Shown in pieces: positions 10,715 to 21,506 of a DNA stretch of 64,000 nt. The translations under genes were made by a program, and so were the position numbers. Source of the stretch: Caprella mutica (Eukaryota; Arthropoda; Malacostraca; Amphipoda; Caprellidae); the NCBI GenBank assembly GCA_947561585.1, contig CANNZV010000847.1, positions 124,001 through 188,000 on the forward strand. Reading direction: 5' to 3'. Every line of letters starts with the position of its first letter. The first letter of the stretch is position 1. The notes under the pieces are model-generated. The model ran no database searches. It was not told the DNA's origin and saw nothing but the letters and a program-made list of their open reading frames with translations.

Positions 10715-11940
10715 TAGAGCCCGGTTTCCTAGTTCTAACGAAAGTAGTCGAAATAGCGCTTTAAAAAAGTTTGTATAGCTCTAAAAAAGAGTTTTAAAGT
10801 CGGTGAAAAAGTCCTCATAATAGCTGAGTGTGTCCTAAAATTATTGCATTTCCTTTCTTTTATCCACATTATAGAAACTTTTAGAAGAAAATTCCACAAT
10901 AACTATGCCTTTCTTTTTAATTTGTTAATAACTGATTTAAAATTATTATTCACAGAACTAACGCAACAATTAATGGCAAATGTGTATGTATAATATCGTA
11001 TAAATAAGACTATGAGTTTAATGATTAGTAAATAATATCCATGTTTCTCAATTTATACGTAGCTTTTATTTTACAAGAAACTAACAAGAAGAAAAAAAAC
11101 TAAACTAAATTTATCCAAAACTATGTTGTCTTAAGTCACAACCAACTAAGAGTAACAAAGACACTCACATAGAACAGCACAAACCAAATGCAAAAACAGT
11201 AACATTAATTCTTAATATAATGACTTGATAACTTTTTTAATTAATGAAACAATAATTAAACTTCATTGCGAGAAATTACCAACATCTCAATGACATATAC
11301 AGCTGTTATGCTTAGTCTCTTGTCGCTTAAAATCATTTTTAATTTTGAAAAGCTTATTTCAACTTTAAAAGTTTCGGATTGTTTCACTTTGGGTTGTTTT
11401 GGTTTTTACAACTTGAGCACTCAATTAACTATCACGTTCATAAATGAGTGTGTTCAAAGTAACTTCTTTACGGAAAGAGCGAAATTTACCGGTCACAATA
11501 TATAAATAGGTACCATATATTTATTTCATTTGGGCATATCTTCATTCTTCACGTATCATTCTATTTATTATTTAAGAAAACTATATAATATTATACTGTA
11601 TCGAGTAGTGGTTTATTCATTGTTCAATTCAGTTTAATTTACCAATAACTATGTTCGTACGTTTTCTATGGAATATTCCTATAGAAAATGTGAATGAAAT
11701 GGCACACTAATTTAAATGTCTCTTGCATGTATAATTTATCAATTATATAATAATCTGTTACAAATATATTTCGCACGTAAAGGATGGTTTATCACAGTTT
11801 TTATAGTCGCTTATACCATAATTACTAGTTCTATCTTTTAATTTCTTGTCAAAATAGCGTTTATGCTATAAACGCTATAAAAATTTATTTCTATGGTCAA
11901 AATAGCGTTTATAGCATAAGAACTGGAAATCCGGGCTCTA
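10715..11940. mobile_element. Non-autonomous hAT-type DNA element, 1226 bp
   Basis: The ends are inverted repeats: TAGAGCCCGG at 10715 and CCGGGCTCTA at 11940, with weaker inverted similarity extending inward (aatagcg, agttct). The flanks are gttattag (10707-10714) and gttattac (11941-11948), a 7-of-8 match, so an 8-bp target duplication. An 8-bp duplication is a hAT hallmark. Inside, near 11855-11925, are palindromic copies of aatagcgtttat..ataaacgctat. No transposase is visible; the longest frame (79 codons at 11266) resembles nothing I know. Confidence 0.7.
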
Positions 11941-12480
11941 GTTATTACCTTCGCAGAATGCGGAAAGGATATATTTTACACGGCATTTGTCATCTTGTTA
12001 TTCGCTTAACTGAAAAAGAATTCCACCAAATTTACTGAAATTTAACTGGACCATTGGTCATTGTGCATGAACCATCTGGTAGAATTTTGGAAGTGATCCG
12101 GTGAAGGTCATTTATAACTTATGAAGTATTTAACCACATTGCATGAAACTTGGTGGGACGATTGGTCAATGTAAAGGAACCATTTGGTTATATTTTGGGA
12201 TAGATCGGGTCAATGATCAATGCCATTTATAACTCATAAATTATTTAACCAAAATGACTGAAACTTAGTGGGACGATCAGTTAATGTCCAGAAACTATTT
12301 GATAGAATGTTGGAAGTGATTTGGTCAAAGTCATTTATCACTCAATAACTCAAAAAGTAATCAACCATATTAAATGGAACTTGGTGGGACGATTGGTTAT
12401 TATCCACGAATCAGTTTATTAAATAATTGTAAACGAACGGGTGAAATCTTTAGGTCAAGTCATTTATAAGCGGGGGCAAT
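11941..12480. repeat. Degenerate 107-118 bp tandem repeat
   Basis: A motif of the form cttggtgggacgattggtca recurs at about 12041, 12148, 12266 and 12380, each time followed by a variant of gaaccat.tggt.g.attttgg and catttata.ctca. Four diverged units are present. There is no coding potential. This is an old satellite-like array. Confidence 0.65.
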
Positions 12481-14120
12481 AGTATGCGTTCTTCCGAATG
12501 CACGTAATCTAGTTGCAAATGGTAATACGATTGATGTATGGCTCACGTTATTATATAATTGTAACTCCTCAAACATTTCATTTTGTACGAGTTACAATAA
12601 TGAAATGGCCCCCTAGTCACAACGGTCTGTCGATTCGATGGAACAATCCATCGATTCGACATCCAAGGCAATCGAATCGATATACGTTGTTTATAGGGGG
12701 TTATGATAAGATATATTAACTCTTTCAGACCAACACTTTTCAGAGAAATAAATGCCATATATCATATGCTCAAAGAATTATGACTATACCTAACCATTTA
12801 TGTAGGTGGTTCAAAATTTGAGCTGCCAAACTTTATTTTTAAAGATGGTACATCTTCTGTTCCACTGAGCATTAAACATAACCTTTATGGTGGTAAGGAA
12901 TATTTACCCACCAGTTTTGAAAGAGTTTTTAGTTGGTATACTTTCTGTACCATCTTGCATTAATTGTAACCATGAGTGTGGTACAAAATATGTACCACCA
13001 GACTCGAAAAGAGTTGAAATTATGAAAGCTTTGATATAATAGTGTACAGTAAGTAGTCTGTCAGTAGAGAATGAAATAAACTATTAAAATCCAACCTTAG
13101 TTGAATATAAGTTACTTTATGTAATTAGTTTGATTCTTTGATTTATATAATTGTGCTGCATTGAACAAACAGTAATTTTATGCACCGAAAAATATAGTTG
13201 GCAGCAAGATAAGTTTCGAGTTATCGGACGGTTTCACATTTTCGAGTAAAAAATATGAAACTATTAGATAACGTTTAATTTATTGATGTTCATGGTACCT
13301 ACTTGTAGCCTTGCAGGTATATAAATCAAATTACCAAACTAATTACCTACCTGTACTGAATTAGAGTTAATCTCATGTTAATATAAAATATTGTCAATTC
13401 ATTGGCCTGTTTTAACGTTTATCTTTTCAATATACGCAATGCTGAACCTTCGTAACATTTTATTTCAATCTAACTCATAGAAAATGAAATGTTTAATCAA
13501 GGAGTTACAATTCAAATAAAACTTGAGTCGCAAATCGCTCTTATTACCTACCATTTTGTAATAAGAGCGGGGTGTAATAAAAACCGGACTAGTTATGTGG
13601 CCCAGTAGATAACAAAGTACAGGCATGCCTCGCTTTAAGCATAACTCACTTTAATAAAAGTGGTACGTACTTATTTATAGTCCTATTTCAAAATAAGAAC
13701 CGTTCATAGACATAGAACACCGAGACAATTTTTGGTGATTATTTCACGGTAACTAAAAAAACATCAAAATTATAATCCAGATGAGGTTATTTGAAGCAAT
13801 TGGTTCAGAAATTCAACATGTCCCATTTTAGGATAAGTTCCGTGTTATATTCGTAATACTCTAATAACTCTAACAAATTTTCTTTCTACAACTCATAAAA
13901 AAGGATATATATAATCAAGGAGTGACCATTATAAATTTTTGTTACTTTTAATTGCTTTAGTTACCGCTTGGTAACTAAACTGAGTCGTAATTTGGTAACT
14001 AAAGCCTGTAGTTTCTATCTTTTACCATAATTATATAGGTAAAAGTAAATTGAACTGTAAATTACTCTGAGTTCAGGATCTATTACTCATATTAAGAAAA
14101 TATCAAATATGTATATTGAT
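12480..14120. other. Unassigned stretch with three hairpins
   Basis: No gene is recognisable. Three inverted repeats stand out: an imperfect one with 15-bp arms around TCGATTCGATGG (12629-12661), a perfect 12-bp stem CGCTCTTATTAC with a 10-base loop (13536-13569), and ttagttaccgcttggtaactaa (about 13960-13981). Short frames near 12513-12758 overlap each other on both strands and are not supported. Confidence 0.4.
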
Positions 14121-14124
14121 AAGG

Positions 14125-15297
14125 GTTTAACATCTGCTTCGAAAAAAAATGCCATATCACTGACCGTAATTACGTACAAGAGACTGTAAGAAGCAGTCAA
14201 AAATGAAATTTACCTACCACCGTCGGTGACAAAGCTCGTGGATGCTGAAGAGCTACTCCGTGAATGCAGTCACTTGCCAAGGAATGTGACGAAAAGGGGC
14301 ACAAGCACCGGTGGTTGCACTCACGGATGGAAGAGGAAAATGAAGCTTACCAGGCTGCCTTACACAAAATCCAAGACCTCGTAGTTGAAGAGCATAAAGT
14401 GGTGTTTACACTATCAGTTTTGACTGTGGAGGTGAGTGTAAATCTTATCATTCCCTCTCTCCCCACCACAAAAGTTGCTCCCTTTATCTCGTCCACGCTA
14501 TGGAATCTATCAATGTTAGCCATAGGTTGCCGAGTTGAGTGATAATCAGTCACACACCACATATCGAGGATGAAAGGTAGTGTGCGATAGTATTCATAAT
14601 TTTATTAATTTATTTAGATACTTTCATATTTTAAATATGATGAACCAATGTGTATCAATTTATTAGTGATAGTTTTTATTTTTGAACATAATACAAAACT
14701 GAAAAATTTATCGCAAGAGATCTTAGGGGATAAATGGAATTTATTTTTTTAATTTAAATAAAATAGGATTAACGAGAAACATTTCACAATAATTTCTCAG
14801 TTAATATATAATAATGTAACTGGAACGCATTGAATTGTTTTTAATTATTGATATTGTAATCGAACTTTAAGATGAACATTAATAATCAAGATCATTTTCA
14901 ATTTACATAAGCTATTTCATTAAGTTAAATTGTGATAACTAAATGAATTTGCTGTAGTGAAATTTAATTATAAACAATATAAACAAATATACAACATTAA
15001 AAATATTAAATATATAATATAAAGCTAATAATAATAATAAAGGTTTCTCTAGTGACTAAAGCCAATGTGTGTCGTTCAGCAACACTGACTTACTGTTTAT
15101 AGTCTGAACGTCAGTCACTGAAACTACAGGGATGGAGTGTGAGTGAAGAGGTGTGATTGACAGTCACCTCCACAGTCAAAATTGATAGTGTAAACGCCGC
15201 TTAACCCTCTAAAACTGCAAGTAGCGTTACAAAACCAATAAGCATAGTAAAAATAAAAACATTTGTGAGCCATCCCATTCTTTTCCATTCACCAAAG
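14125..15297 (+). repeat. R1 repeat copy, interrupted by a PIF/Harbinger-type element
   Basis: The R1 family is defined here by ggtttaacgtctgcttcgg at one end and by internal landmarks accaccgtcggtgacaa, ggaatgtgacgaaaaggg, gaggaaaatgaag and ccattcaccacagacagctt. This copy runs 14125-14397 and resumes at 15202-15297, the gap being an inserted element. Other copies are at 16143-18430, 16801-17285, 20722-21207 (inverted), 23755-23872 (inverted, partial), 24543-24815 and 38805-39620. Confidence 0.75.
14398..15201. mobile_element. PIF/Harbinger-type non-autonomous element, 804 bp
   Basis: The termini are inverted: AGTGGTGTTTACACTATCA at 14398 and, reversed, the matching AGCGGCGTTTACACTATCA ending at 15201. 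A second matched block (tttgactgtggaggtga) lies just inside. The flanks are TAA on both sides (14395-14397, 15202-15204), a 3-bp duplication typical of PIF/Harbinger. The insertion splits an R1 repeat whose halves match the uninterrupted copies, which confirms the limits. There is no transposase frame. Confidence 0.7.
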
Positions 15298-16142
15298 ATT
15301 AGTTTCACGAAATAGCCCGTTGTGGCAATAAAATTGAATAAAATATTAACTATCAAAATATTAACTATCAAACTATCAAATGAACAAGTGGAAATACAAC
15401 AGGAAAATTAAGTAAGATGTATATTTTCAATTAGCTTAGTACATTCACAAGATATATGATTATTAAATGAAGTCAATTAAAAAATCTTGCTAAAAAGGAG
15501 TAGCTATCAAAACTAATAACAAGTGATTATTTGCTTTATTAATTTGAGTAAATTTATAATAAGTGGAATTAGAGGCTAATGAGGATGAATGCCCTTTTTC
15601 ATTTCAAAATTGAAAATAATAAAACAAGTGATTATTTGTTGTATTGATTAAATAAATTATAACAAATAACAACTTTTAGTCTGTTTTAAGACATTCATAG
15701 CATCATGCACCATGTATGGTACACAGCTAACTCGCTCAACGTACAGCATGTACCACTACTGGTATTAATTTCCTAAAACTTTTAAAAATCGGATTTTTCT
15801 GCATAATATATTGAATATGTTGGAGAAGTAAAGGATAATAATTGGAAAATACAACTCGAATAAATAGCTAAACATTATAAAAATCTTCCAACTGCTAAGA
15901 TATTGGCTGGTGTCTGCTCTATTGTGCAACTTTAGTAGTTTTTTTTGCCAAAGCATGGTACACCAAGTAGCAGAAAGTGGTCACCCTCTGAGCTTTTCTG
16001 TTTACCATTTTAATTTATAACAACCTGTTTGTGACAGAATTGGCATTTTATTTATTTTGGACTAGTGTACTTCAATAAAGGTATGTTTAGAGTGTATTCC
16101 TCCAACCATAGTAAGGTTAGAACCTGGTTGATTTAATTTACT
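15298..16142. other. AT-rich stretch with no assignable feature
   Basis: Reading both strands gave only short AT-rich frames. The segment catgcaccatgtatggtac near 15703 and caaagcatggtacacc near 15949 are loosely inverted, but not enough for an element call. Confidence 0.4.
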
Positions 16143-16800
16143 TTAGTAGGGGTTTGACGTGTGCTTCGTGACTAAAGGCCATATTTGAGACAACTTAAGG
16201 AATTTAAAACAAGGGACTGCAGAACCAGTCAGAAAGAAAAGTGGTTCCATGAACAAAGTCATCTACCACCGTCGGTGACAATCCTCATGGATGTAGGAAA
16301 GCTACTACGTGGTTGCAGTCACTTACCAAAGGATGTGACGAAATGGGACACAAGCACCGGTGGTTACATTCACGAATGGCAGAGGACATTCCATGACAAG
16401 TAGTCCAAAAAATATGATATTTAACTCAACACCCCACCCCCTCAGATTTGTATGAAAGTTAGTACTATGTGTGCTTGTGCCCAAGAAACTCGACTTTTGA
16501 GATTCACAGCTCTCTAGCTCTTACATTTGTCAAAAGTTATAAACCTTTTGAACTTTTGTAATAAGGGGCATAATGCCTTGTCATCACGATTTTTAAAAGG
16601 TCATAACTTTCTTATTATTAGTTCTAGAAGAAAAAGTTTGAAATGATTTTGTTCAGAATCTTCCTGGGTGTACACAATCATATGTATTTTAACTTTTTGG
16701 ATGGATAAGGGCATTTACCCTCTTTGACCTTGAACTTTGCCCTCAAAAGTCCCACCTAAAAAAAATGTAGATTGAATACTTGACTATATTTTCATTTTAT

Positions 16801-17285
16801 TTTAGTAGGGGTTTGACGTCGAGCTTCAGTCATATCGTACTATTTCGCTGACATCAAAAGGAACAAGGGACTAGAAGAAGAAGTCTGAAAGGAAAGTTGC
16901 TTCATGAACAAAGCCACTTACCACCGTCGGTGACGAGCTCATGGATGCAGAAAAGCTACTCCGTGAATGCAGTCAGTTACTAAGGAATGTGACGAAAAGG
17001 GACACAAGCACCGGTGGCTGCGCTCACGGAAGCAAGAGGAAAATGAAGAGGTGACAGTAAATGAAGCCTACGAGCCTACCTAACACAAAATCTAAGACCT
17101 CATAGTTGAAGAGCATAACCCTAGCGCTATCCTATATAACTGCAAGTAACATTAAAAAAATGATAAACATGGTAAAAATGAAAAAAGACAATCCATTATC
17201 TAAATCACAAGAGTTCGGGGCCCAAGGGAAGCCACCCTATTTCTCTTCCATTCACCACAAACAGCTTCAGGATAGAGCCAATGGA
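16801..17285 (+). repeat. R1 repeat copy inside the foldback element
   Basis: Begins taggggtttgacgtcg and continues through accaccgtcggtgacgag, ggaatgtgacgaaaagg, gaggaaaatgaagaggtgac to acagcttcaggatagagcc. The 13-bp sequence atacttgactata occurs before it (about 16776) and just after it (about 17289). That could be a target duplication or part of the host palindrome. Confidence 0.75.
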
Positions 17286-17288
17286 TGC

Positions 17289-17872
17289 AATACTTGACTA
17301 TAGGCTGGAAAGTTAGTATTGATACTATTAATAAGGATTAGGGATAAATTTGAGTTCAAAAAGGTGCGTTACACAAAAAAATATAAAAGTAAAAGATAAA
17401 TTATAATTTTGAAAAGTTTAATTAGAGTAGAGTTTCACAAATTATAAATTTACTAATATTAATAATTAGCTACCAAATATTAAATTTACTACTATTAACA
17501 AATATTTATTATTATTTACTATTGTTTATTAACATTTACTAATGTTTATTAAGTAATGTTTACTAATATTAATTAATATATATGTAATAATATTTACTAT
17601 TATATCAATAAATAACAGTAATAATCAATCAATAATAGCAACTTTAACTAATAATAGTAACTGTTAGTAAAGAAATTTGATAGTAGTAAATCTAATATTT
17701 GGAAATTATTAATATTAGAAAATTTATGATTTGGGAAAATCTATTTCAAATTATTTTTCCAAAATTATAATTTATCATATACTTTTATATTTCTTTTTTG
17801 TCTAACGCACCTGTTTGAGCTCAAATAAATCCCTTTTAAGAGTAAATATTGTTTTTCCAACCTATAGCCAAG
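17289..17872. repeat. Near-perfect 580-bp palindrome, inner core of the foldback
   Basis: Arms of about 280 bp run from acttgactataggctggaaa at 17291 to its inverse ccaacctatagccaagaagt near 17872, centred near 17580. Matching inverse pairs include ggtgcgttacacaaaaaa / ttttttgtctaacgcacc, aagataaattataattttg / caaaattataatttatc and atttactaatattaat / attaatattag. As single strands the arms would form a long hairpin. Confidence 0.7.
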
Positions 17873-18502
17873 AAGTCGATCTACATTATTTTGTTTTAAT
17901 AATTTATTTTTGTCAGATGGGGTCTTTGAGGGCAAAGGTCAAGGTCAATGAGGGAAAATACTCTTTCATTTAAAAATTTGAAATAATAAATTTTTACAAC
18001 TAGGAAGATTGCCAAGCTTAATCTGAACAAAAATCCTGCCAACTTTTTGTTCTATGACTAATAATAAGAAAGTTATGAAATGGAGTTTTTTCAGCACAAG
18101 TACCCATTGTATCAAGTTTCATGCAAATCTGAAAGGGTGTGATCTTGACCTTTAGACCACATGTCCTGGAATGCCATAAGAGGAAAATGAAGAGGTGATA
18201 GTAAATGAAGCCTACGAATCTACCTAACACAAAAATCTAAGACTTCGTACATGAAGAGCATAACACCAGCACTATCTTCATTTTCAACAAGTAGCATTAA
18301 AAAAATGATAAATATGGTCAAAATGGAAAAAAATTGCATAATCCCAGTTACAACAGTTCAGGGCCAAAGGAACGCCACCTCCATTCTCTTCCATTCACCA
18401 CTGACAGCTTCAGGATAGAGCCCCTGGGGATTATAAAGAGATTCCGGTTCCGTGAGTCTGTAAGTAATAAAAAAATTATTCATAAACATTTAATTTATTT
18501 AA

Positions 18503-19702
18503 AGGTCCCCTCCACTCTATTTTTTTATCTCTATGCATTAGAACTAATGTTCTTGATAATAAAACTGCAACCCATTTCAAATTGGGTTCTATAGTTTTAT
18601 TATATGTAATTTAAGATTTTTTCGTTCTTTCTACTACACCTCTGAATTTCAAGCAAAGAAAAAGCCCCCCGGTTCGATAGGCTAACACGATCCGACAAAA
18701 TCCAAACAATAACAAAGCTGATTGATAGATATCAATGCTACCGGTACCGTATTGTCACTAAGATGTTCTTTGTGTTAATCGAGTTACTTTGTAACAAACT
18801 AAAAATGCTTGACAAAGACACCTGCCAACTTAATGAATGTTTTTTGATTAAATTGATTGAATTTCCATTTCAGCGTGATACCACAGCACTCCTATTAGGT
18901 ATTCGTACATTAACTTAAAATGTACTATAATTTGGAGAATTGAGTCAATTGAGCTTTGGTCTAATATTATACTTTGTATCTATATGACTTTATTTTTGAC
19001 CGATGTTCAATTTCCCATCATTCAGCATGCATTAGGGCTTAGGCTAATTCTTATGACCTATTATTTAACAACAAATCATGCAGACACTGAGACACAGATG
19101 TAAAGTATAGTATGGACCAATTAAAGCTGACTCAAACTATGGTGCAATCCCTGCCTTGCTCAGATTTACTGTTACCTAACTTTAATATTATAGGTACATA
19201 GGCGCTAGCATAGCTAGGCCGGTCTTAGCGTATCCATAACCCGCCTTATCCGCGTAAGTTACGGTAGGTATTCTATTCTAAGATTCACTTTATCATAATA
19301 GTGTAGTTTTAAGACAATGGATCTATATAAAGAAATCAATTTCCTAATTAAGTATTTCTTACTAATCGTTTTCGTATATCATAACATTTTCCGATATTGA
19401 GAACTGTTAATTTTTATACACTTTCTATTTGAACGCAGATCTGTGATTTGAAATTTTTAATAGGTATGGGCTATGTATAGACGAACGAACATCCTACTCA
19501 AGTATACAGGGGGCTTTTTCTTGTAATGAAATTACGAATCTCAGAATGAGAAAAAACAAAATGTGAATATTACTTATATAATTAATTGTGAACAGAATAC
19601 TTGATCGATTTCAATTCTGTTTACTGCGATATGTTATATAACCTTAGCTCTACAAATTTAAAGAGATACCAGAATTTTTTTTATTTAGAGTGGAGAGGAC
19701 CT
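18503..19702. mobile_element. TTAA-flanked DNA element (family R2 termini), 1200 bp
   Basis: The termini are AGGTCCCCTCCACTCTA at 18503 and, inverted, TAGAGTGGAGAGGACCT ending at 19702, each directly flanked by TTAA. The same termini and TTAA flanks occur at 36476-37340 and 39744-51444, and the right end alone near 32165. TTAA duplication is characteristic of piggyBac-type elements, although the termini do not start with the usual CCC. A nested pair gaaaaagccccc (18658) / gggggctttttc (19509) suggests a second element inside. No transposase frame is visible. Confidence 0.65.
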
Positions 19703-19885
19703 TTAAGAAATAAAAAAAAATTATAGGTATTTATATGAAATGAAAAATATTGAAGTTAATATAAAACAAGATGTGTACCTATTTACTATTTACATACATG
19801 ATGTGCACTGGCAATAATTCAATCAAATAGCTATAACATGTGACACTATTGGTAGATGATGTACAGAATGAATAAAATTTTCGGA

Positions 19886-20395
19886 TCTTGTAAAGATCAT
19901 GCACCCCAGTATAACCTTGTAAAGATCATGCACCCCAATAAAAAGCTTGTAAAGATCATGCACCCCAATAAAAAGCCTGTAACGATCATGCACCCCAATA
20001 AAACGCTTGTAACGATCATGCACCCCAATAAAAAGCTTGTAACGATCATGCACCCCAATAAAAAGCTTGTAAAGATCATGCACCCCAATAAAAAGATTGT
20101 AACGATCATGCACCCCAGTATAACCTTGTAAAGATCATGCACCCGAATAAAAAGCTTGTAAAGATCATGCACCCCAGTATAACCTTGTAAAGATCATGCA
20201 CCCCAATAAAAAGCCTGTAACGATCATGCACCCCAATAAAAAGCTTGTAACGATCATGCACCCCAGTAAAAAGCTTGTAAAGATCATGCACCCCAATAAA
20301 AAGCCTGTAACGATCATGCACCCCAATAAAAAGCTTGTAACGATCATGCACCCCAGTAAAAAGCTTGTAAAGATCATGCACCCCAATAACATCTG
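19886..20395. repeat. 30-bp minisatellite, about 17 units
   Basis: The unit gatcatgcaccccaataaaaagcttgtaaa repeats head to tail with a few recurring variants (cccagtataacc, gcctgtaacg). The variants combine into higher-order blocks: a three-unit block near 20190-20280 is repeated at 20280-20370. Because 30 is divisible by three, several frames stay open on both strands, which gives false open frames such as repeats of MHPNKKLVTI. Confidence 0.92.
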
Positions 20396-20559
20396 GTGTG
20401 CGTTATTTTTACATGATCCAAATTTTCTTCTCTACAAAATGCACCAAATATGACAAGGTATTTTATAATCACATAAGTTATTGCTCACATCATAGCTATA
20501 GTGTAGCTGTAACAAAAACTACACTGTCTTTCTTGGAACTGTAAGTGTGCAGTGATGTA

Positions 20560-20710
20560 TTATCACATTAGAAAATAACTGGTACACCCATGTAGCGATA
20601 TCTGGCAACGATTATAACTGTGAACGTGTTAGATTGTGTACGTTTTATAGACGTTATGAATTCTGAAATGATTTCTAGTTCATGGATTAATTTGCTAATT
20701 CTATTGTGAC
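20560..20710 (+). repeat. Left 151-bp terminal inverted repeat of the Tc1/mariner element
   Basis: Begins TTATCACATTAGAAAATAAC and ends ctattgtgac. It matches the reverse complement of 25022-25172 with no difference seen. TA directly precedes it. Confidence 0.9.
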
Positions 20711-20721
20711 TATGATAAGGG

Positions 20722-21207
20722 GCTCCATCCTGCAGCTGTCTGTGGTGATTGGAAGAGAATAGGGGTGGTATCCTTTGGGCTCCGAACTGTTGTAATTTGG
20801 ATTATGGATTGTCTTTTTCATTTTTACCATGTTTATCTTTTTTTGTAAAGCTTCTTGTAGTTTTAGAGGATAGCGCTAGGGTTATACTCTTCAATTGAGA
20901 GGTTTTAGATATTTGTTATGTAGGCTCGTAGGCTTCATTTACTATCACCTCTTCATTTTCCTCTTCCATCCGTGAGTTCAGTCACCGGTGCTTGTGTCCC
21001 TTTTCGTCACATTCCTTGGTAAGTGACTGTATTCACTGAGTAGCTTTTCTGCATCTATGAGCATTGCCACCGAATGGTTATAGATGACTCTGTTCATGAA
21101 GCCACTTTCCTGTCTGACTGCCTACTTCTAAGTCCCTTGTATTTATTTTCCTTTTGACGTCGGCGCTTTGGCTTTTGGTTCCGAAGCAGACGTTAAAACC
21201 CCCTACA
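20722..21207 (-). repeat. Inverted R1 copy between left TIR and transposase
   Basis: Reads, on the minus strand, from ggggttttaacgtctgcttcgg (right side, about 21207) through the usual R1 landmarks to cacagacagctg and catggagcccc-like end near 20722. Its counterpart at 24543-24815 lies in opposite orientation, so the two form subterminal inverted repeats with their R1 outer ends facing the transposase. Confidence 0.75.
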
Positions 21208-21506
21208 TTGTGGCTATATATATTGCATAATTTTTTATATTAAGGGACTTTATTAATGTATTTATAATAAAACCGGTAACCACACTTTATATTCCAGCTG
21301 GATACGAATAATTTATTAATTATAGATTTGGGAATTTATTAATACAACAAAATTTCCCGTGATTTAATCAGCTAAAACTATCCAAACCTGTCTTTAAAAT
21401 AGTCGAAAATGAGCAGTGCATGTTATAAATTGAAAATGAAGTAGCATCTAAAATATCTATTTTAATTTAATAACTTGCTACTTAATTTCAGTGATAATAA
21501 CCTAAA

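Larger units (their letters stand above)
16390..18176. mobile_element. Foldback element with long inverted arms
   Basis: The outer left arm (about 16390-16800) and outer right arm (about 17880-18176) are inverted, diverged copies of each other. Paired landmarks include cattccatgaca / tgtcctggaatg, cagatttgtatgaaag / catgcaaatctg, aaagttataa / aagttatga, and tctttgaccttg / caaggtcaatgagg. The arms contain no reading frame. The structure resembles foldback-type DNA elements. A second R1 copy sits inside the left arm. Confidence 0.65.
16143..18430 (+). repeat. R1 repeat copy split by an 1.8-kb foldback element
   Basis: The R1 left part covers 16143-16390 (ending at the gaatggcagagga position). 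The right part resumes at about 18176 with agaggaaaatgaagaggtga and runs to cttcaggatagagccc at 18425. The two halves fit the order of uninterrupted R1 copies, so the material between them is an insertion. Confidence 0.75.

Noticed and set aside
19886..20395. CRISPR-like array of regularly spaced repeats
   Set aside because: Units are contiguous with no unique spacers, and the genome is eukaryotic.
19823..20453. Overlapping open frames of 75-96 codons on both strands
   Set aside because: They consist of the 30-bp minisatellite read in several frames; a period divisible by three keeps frames open. No start context, splice signal or non-repeat sequence supports a protein.
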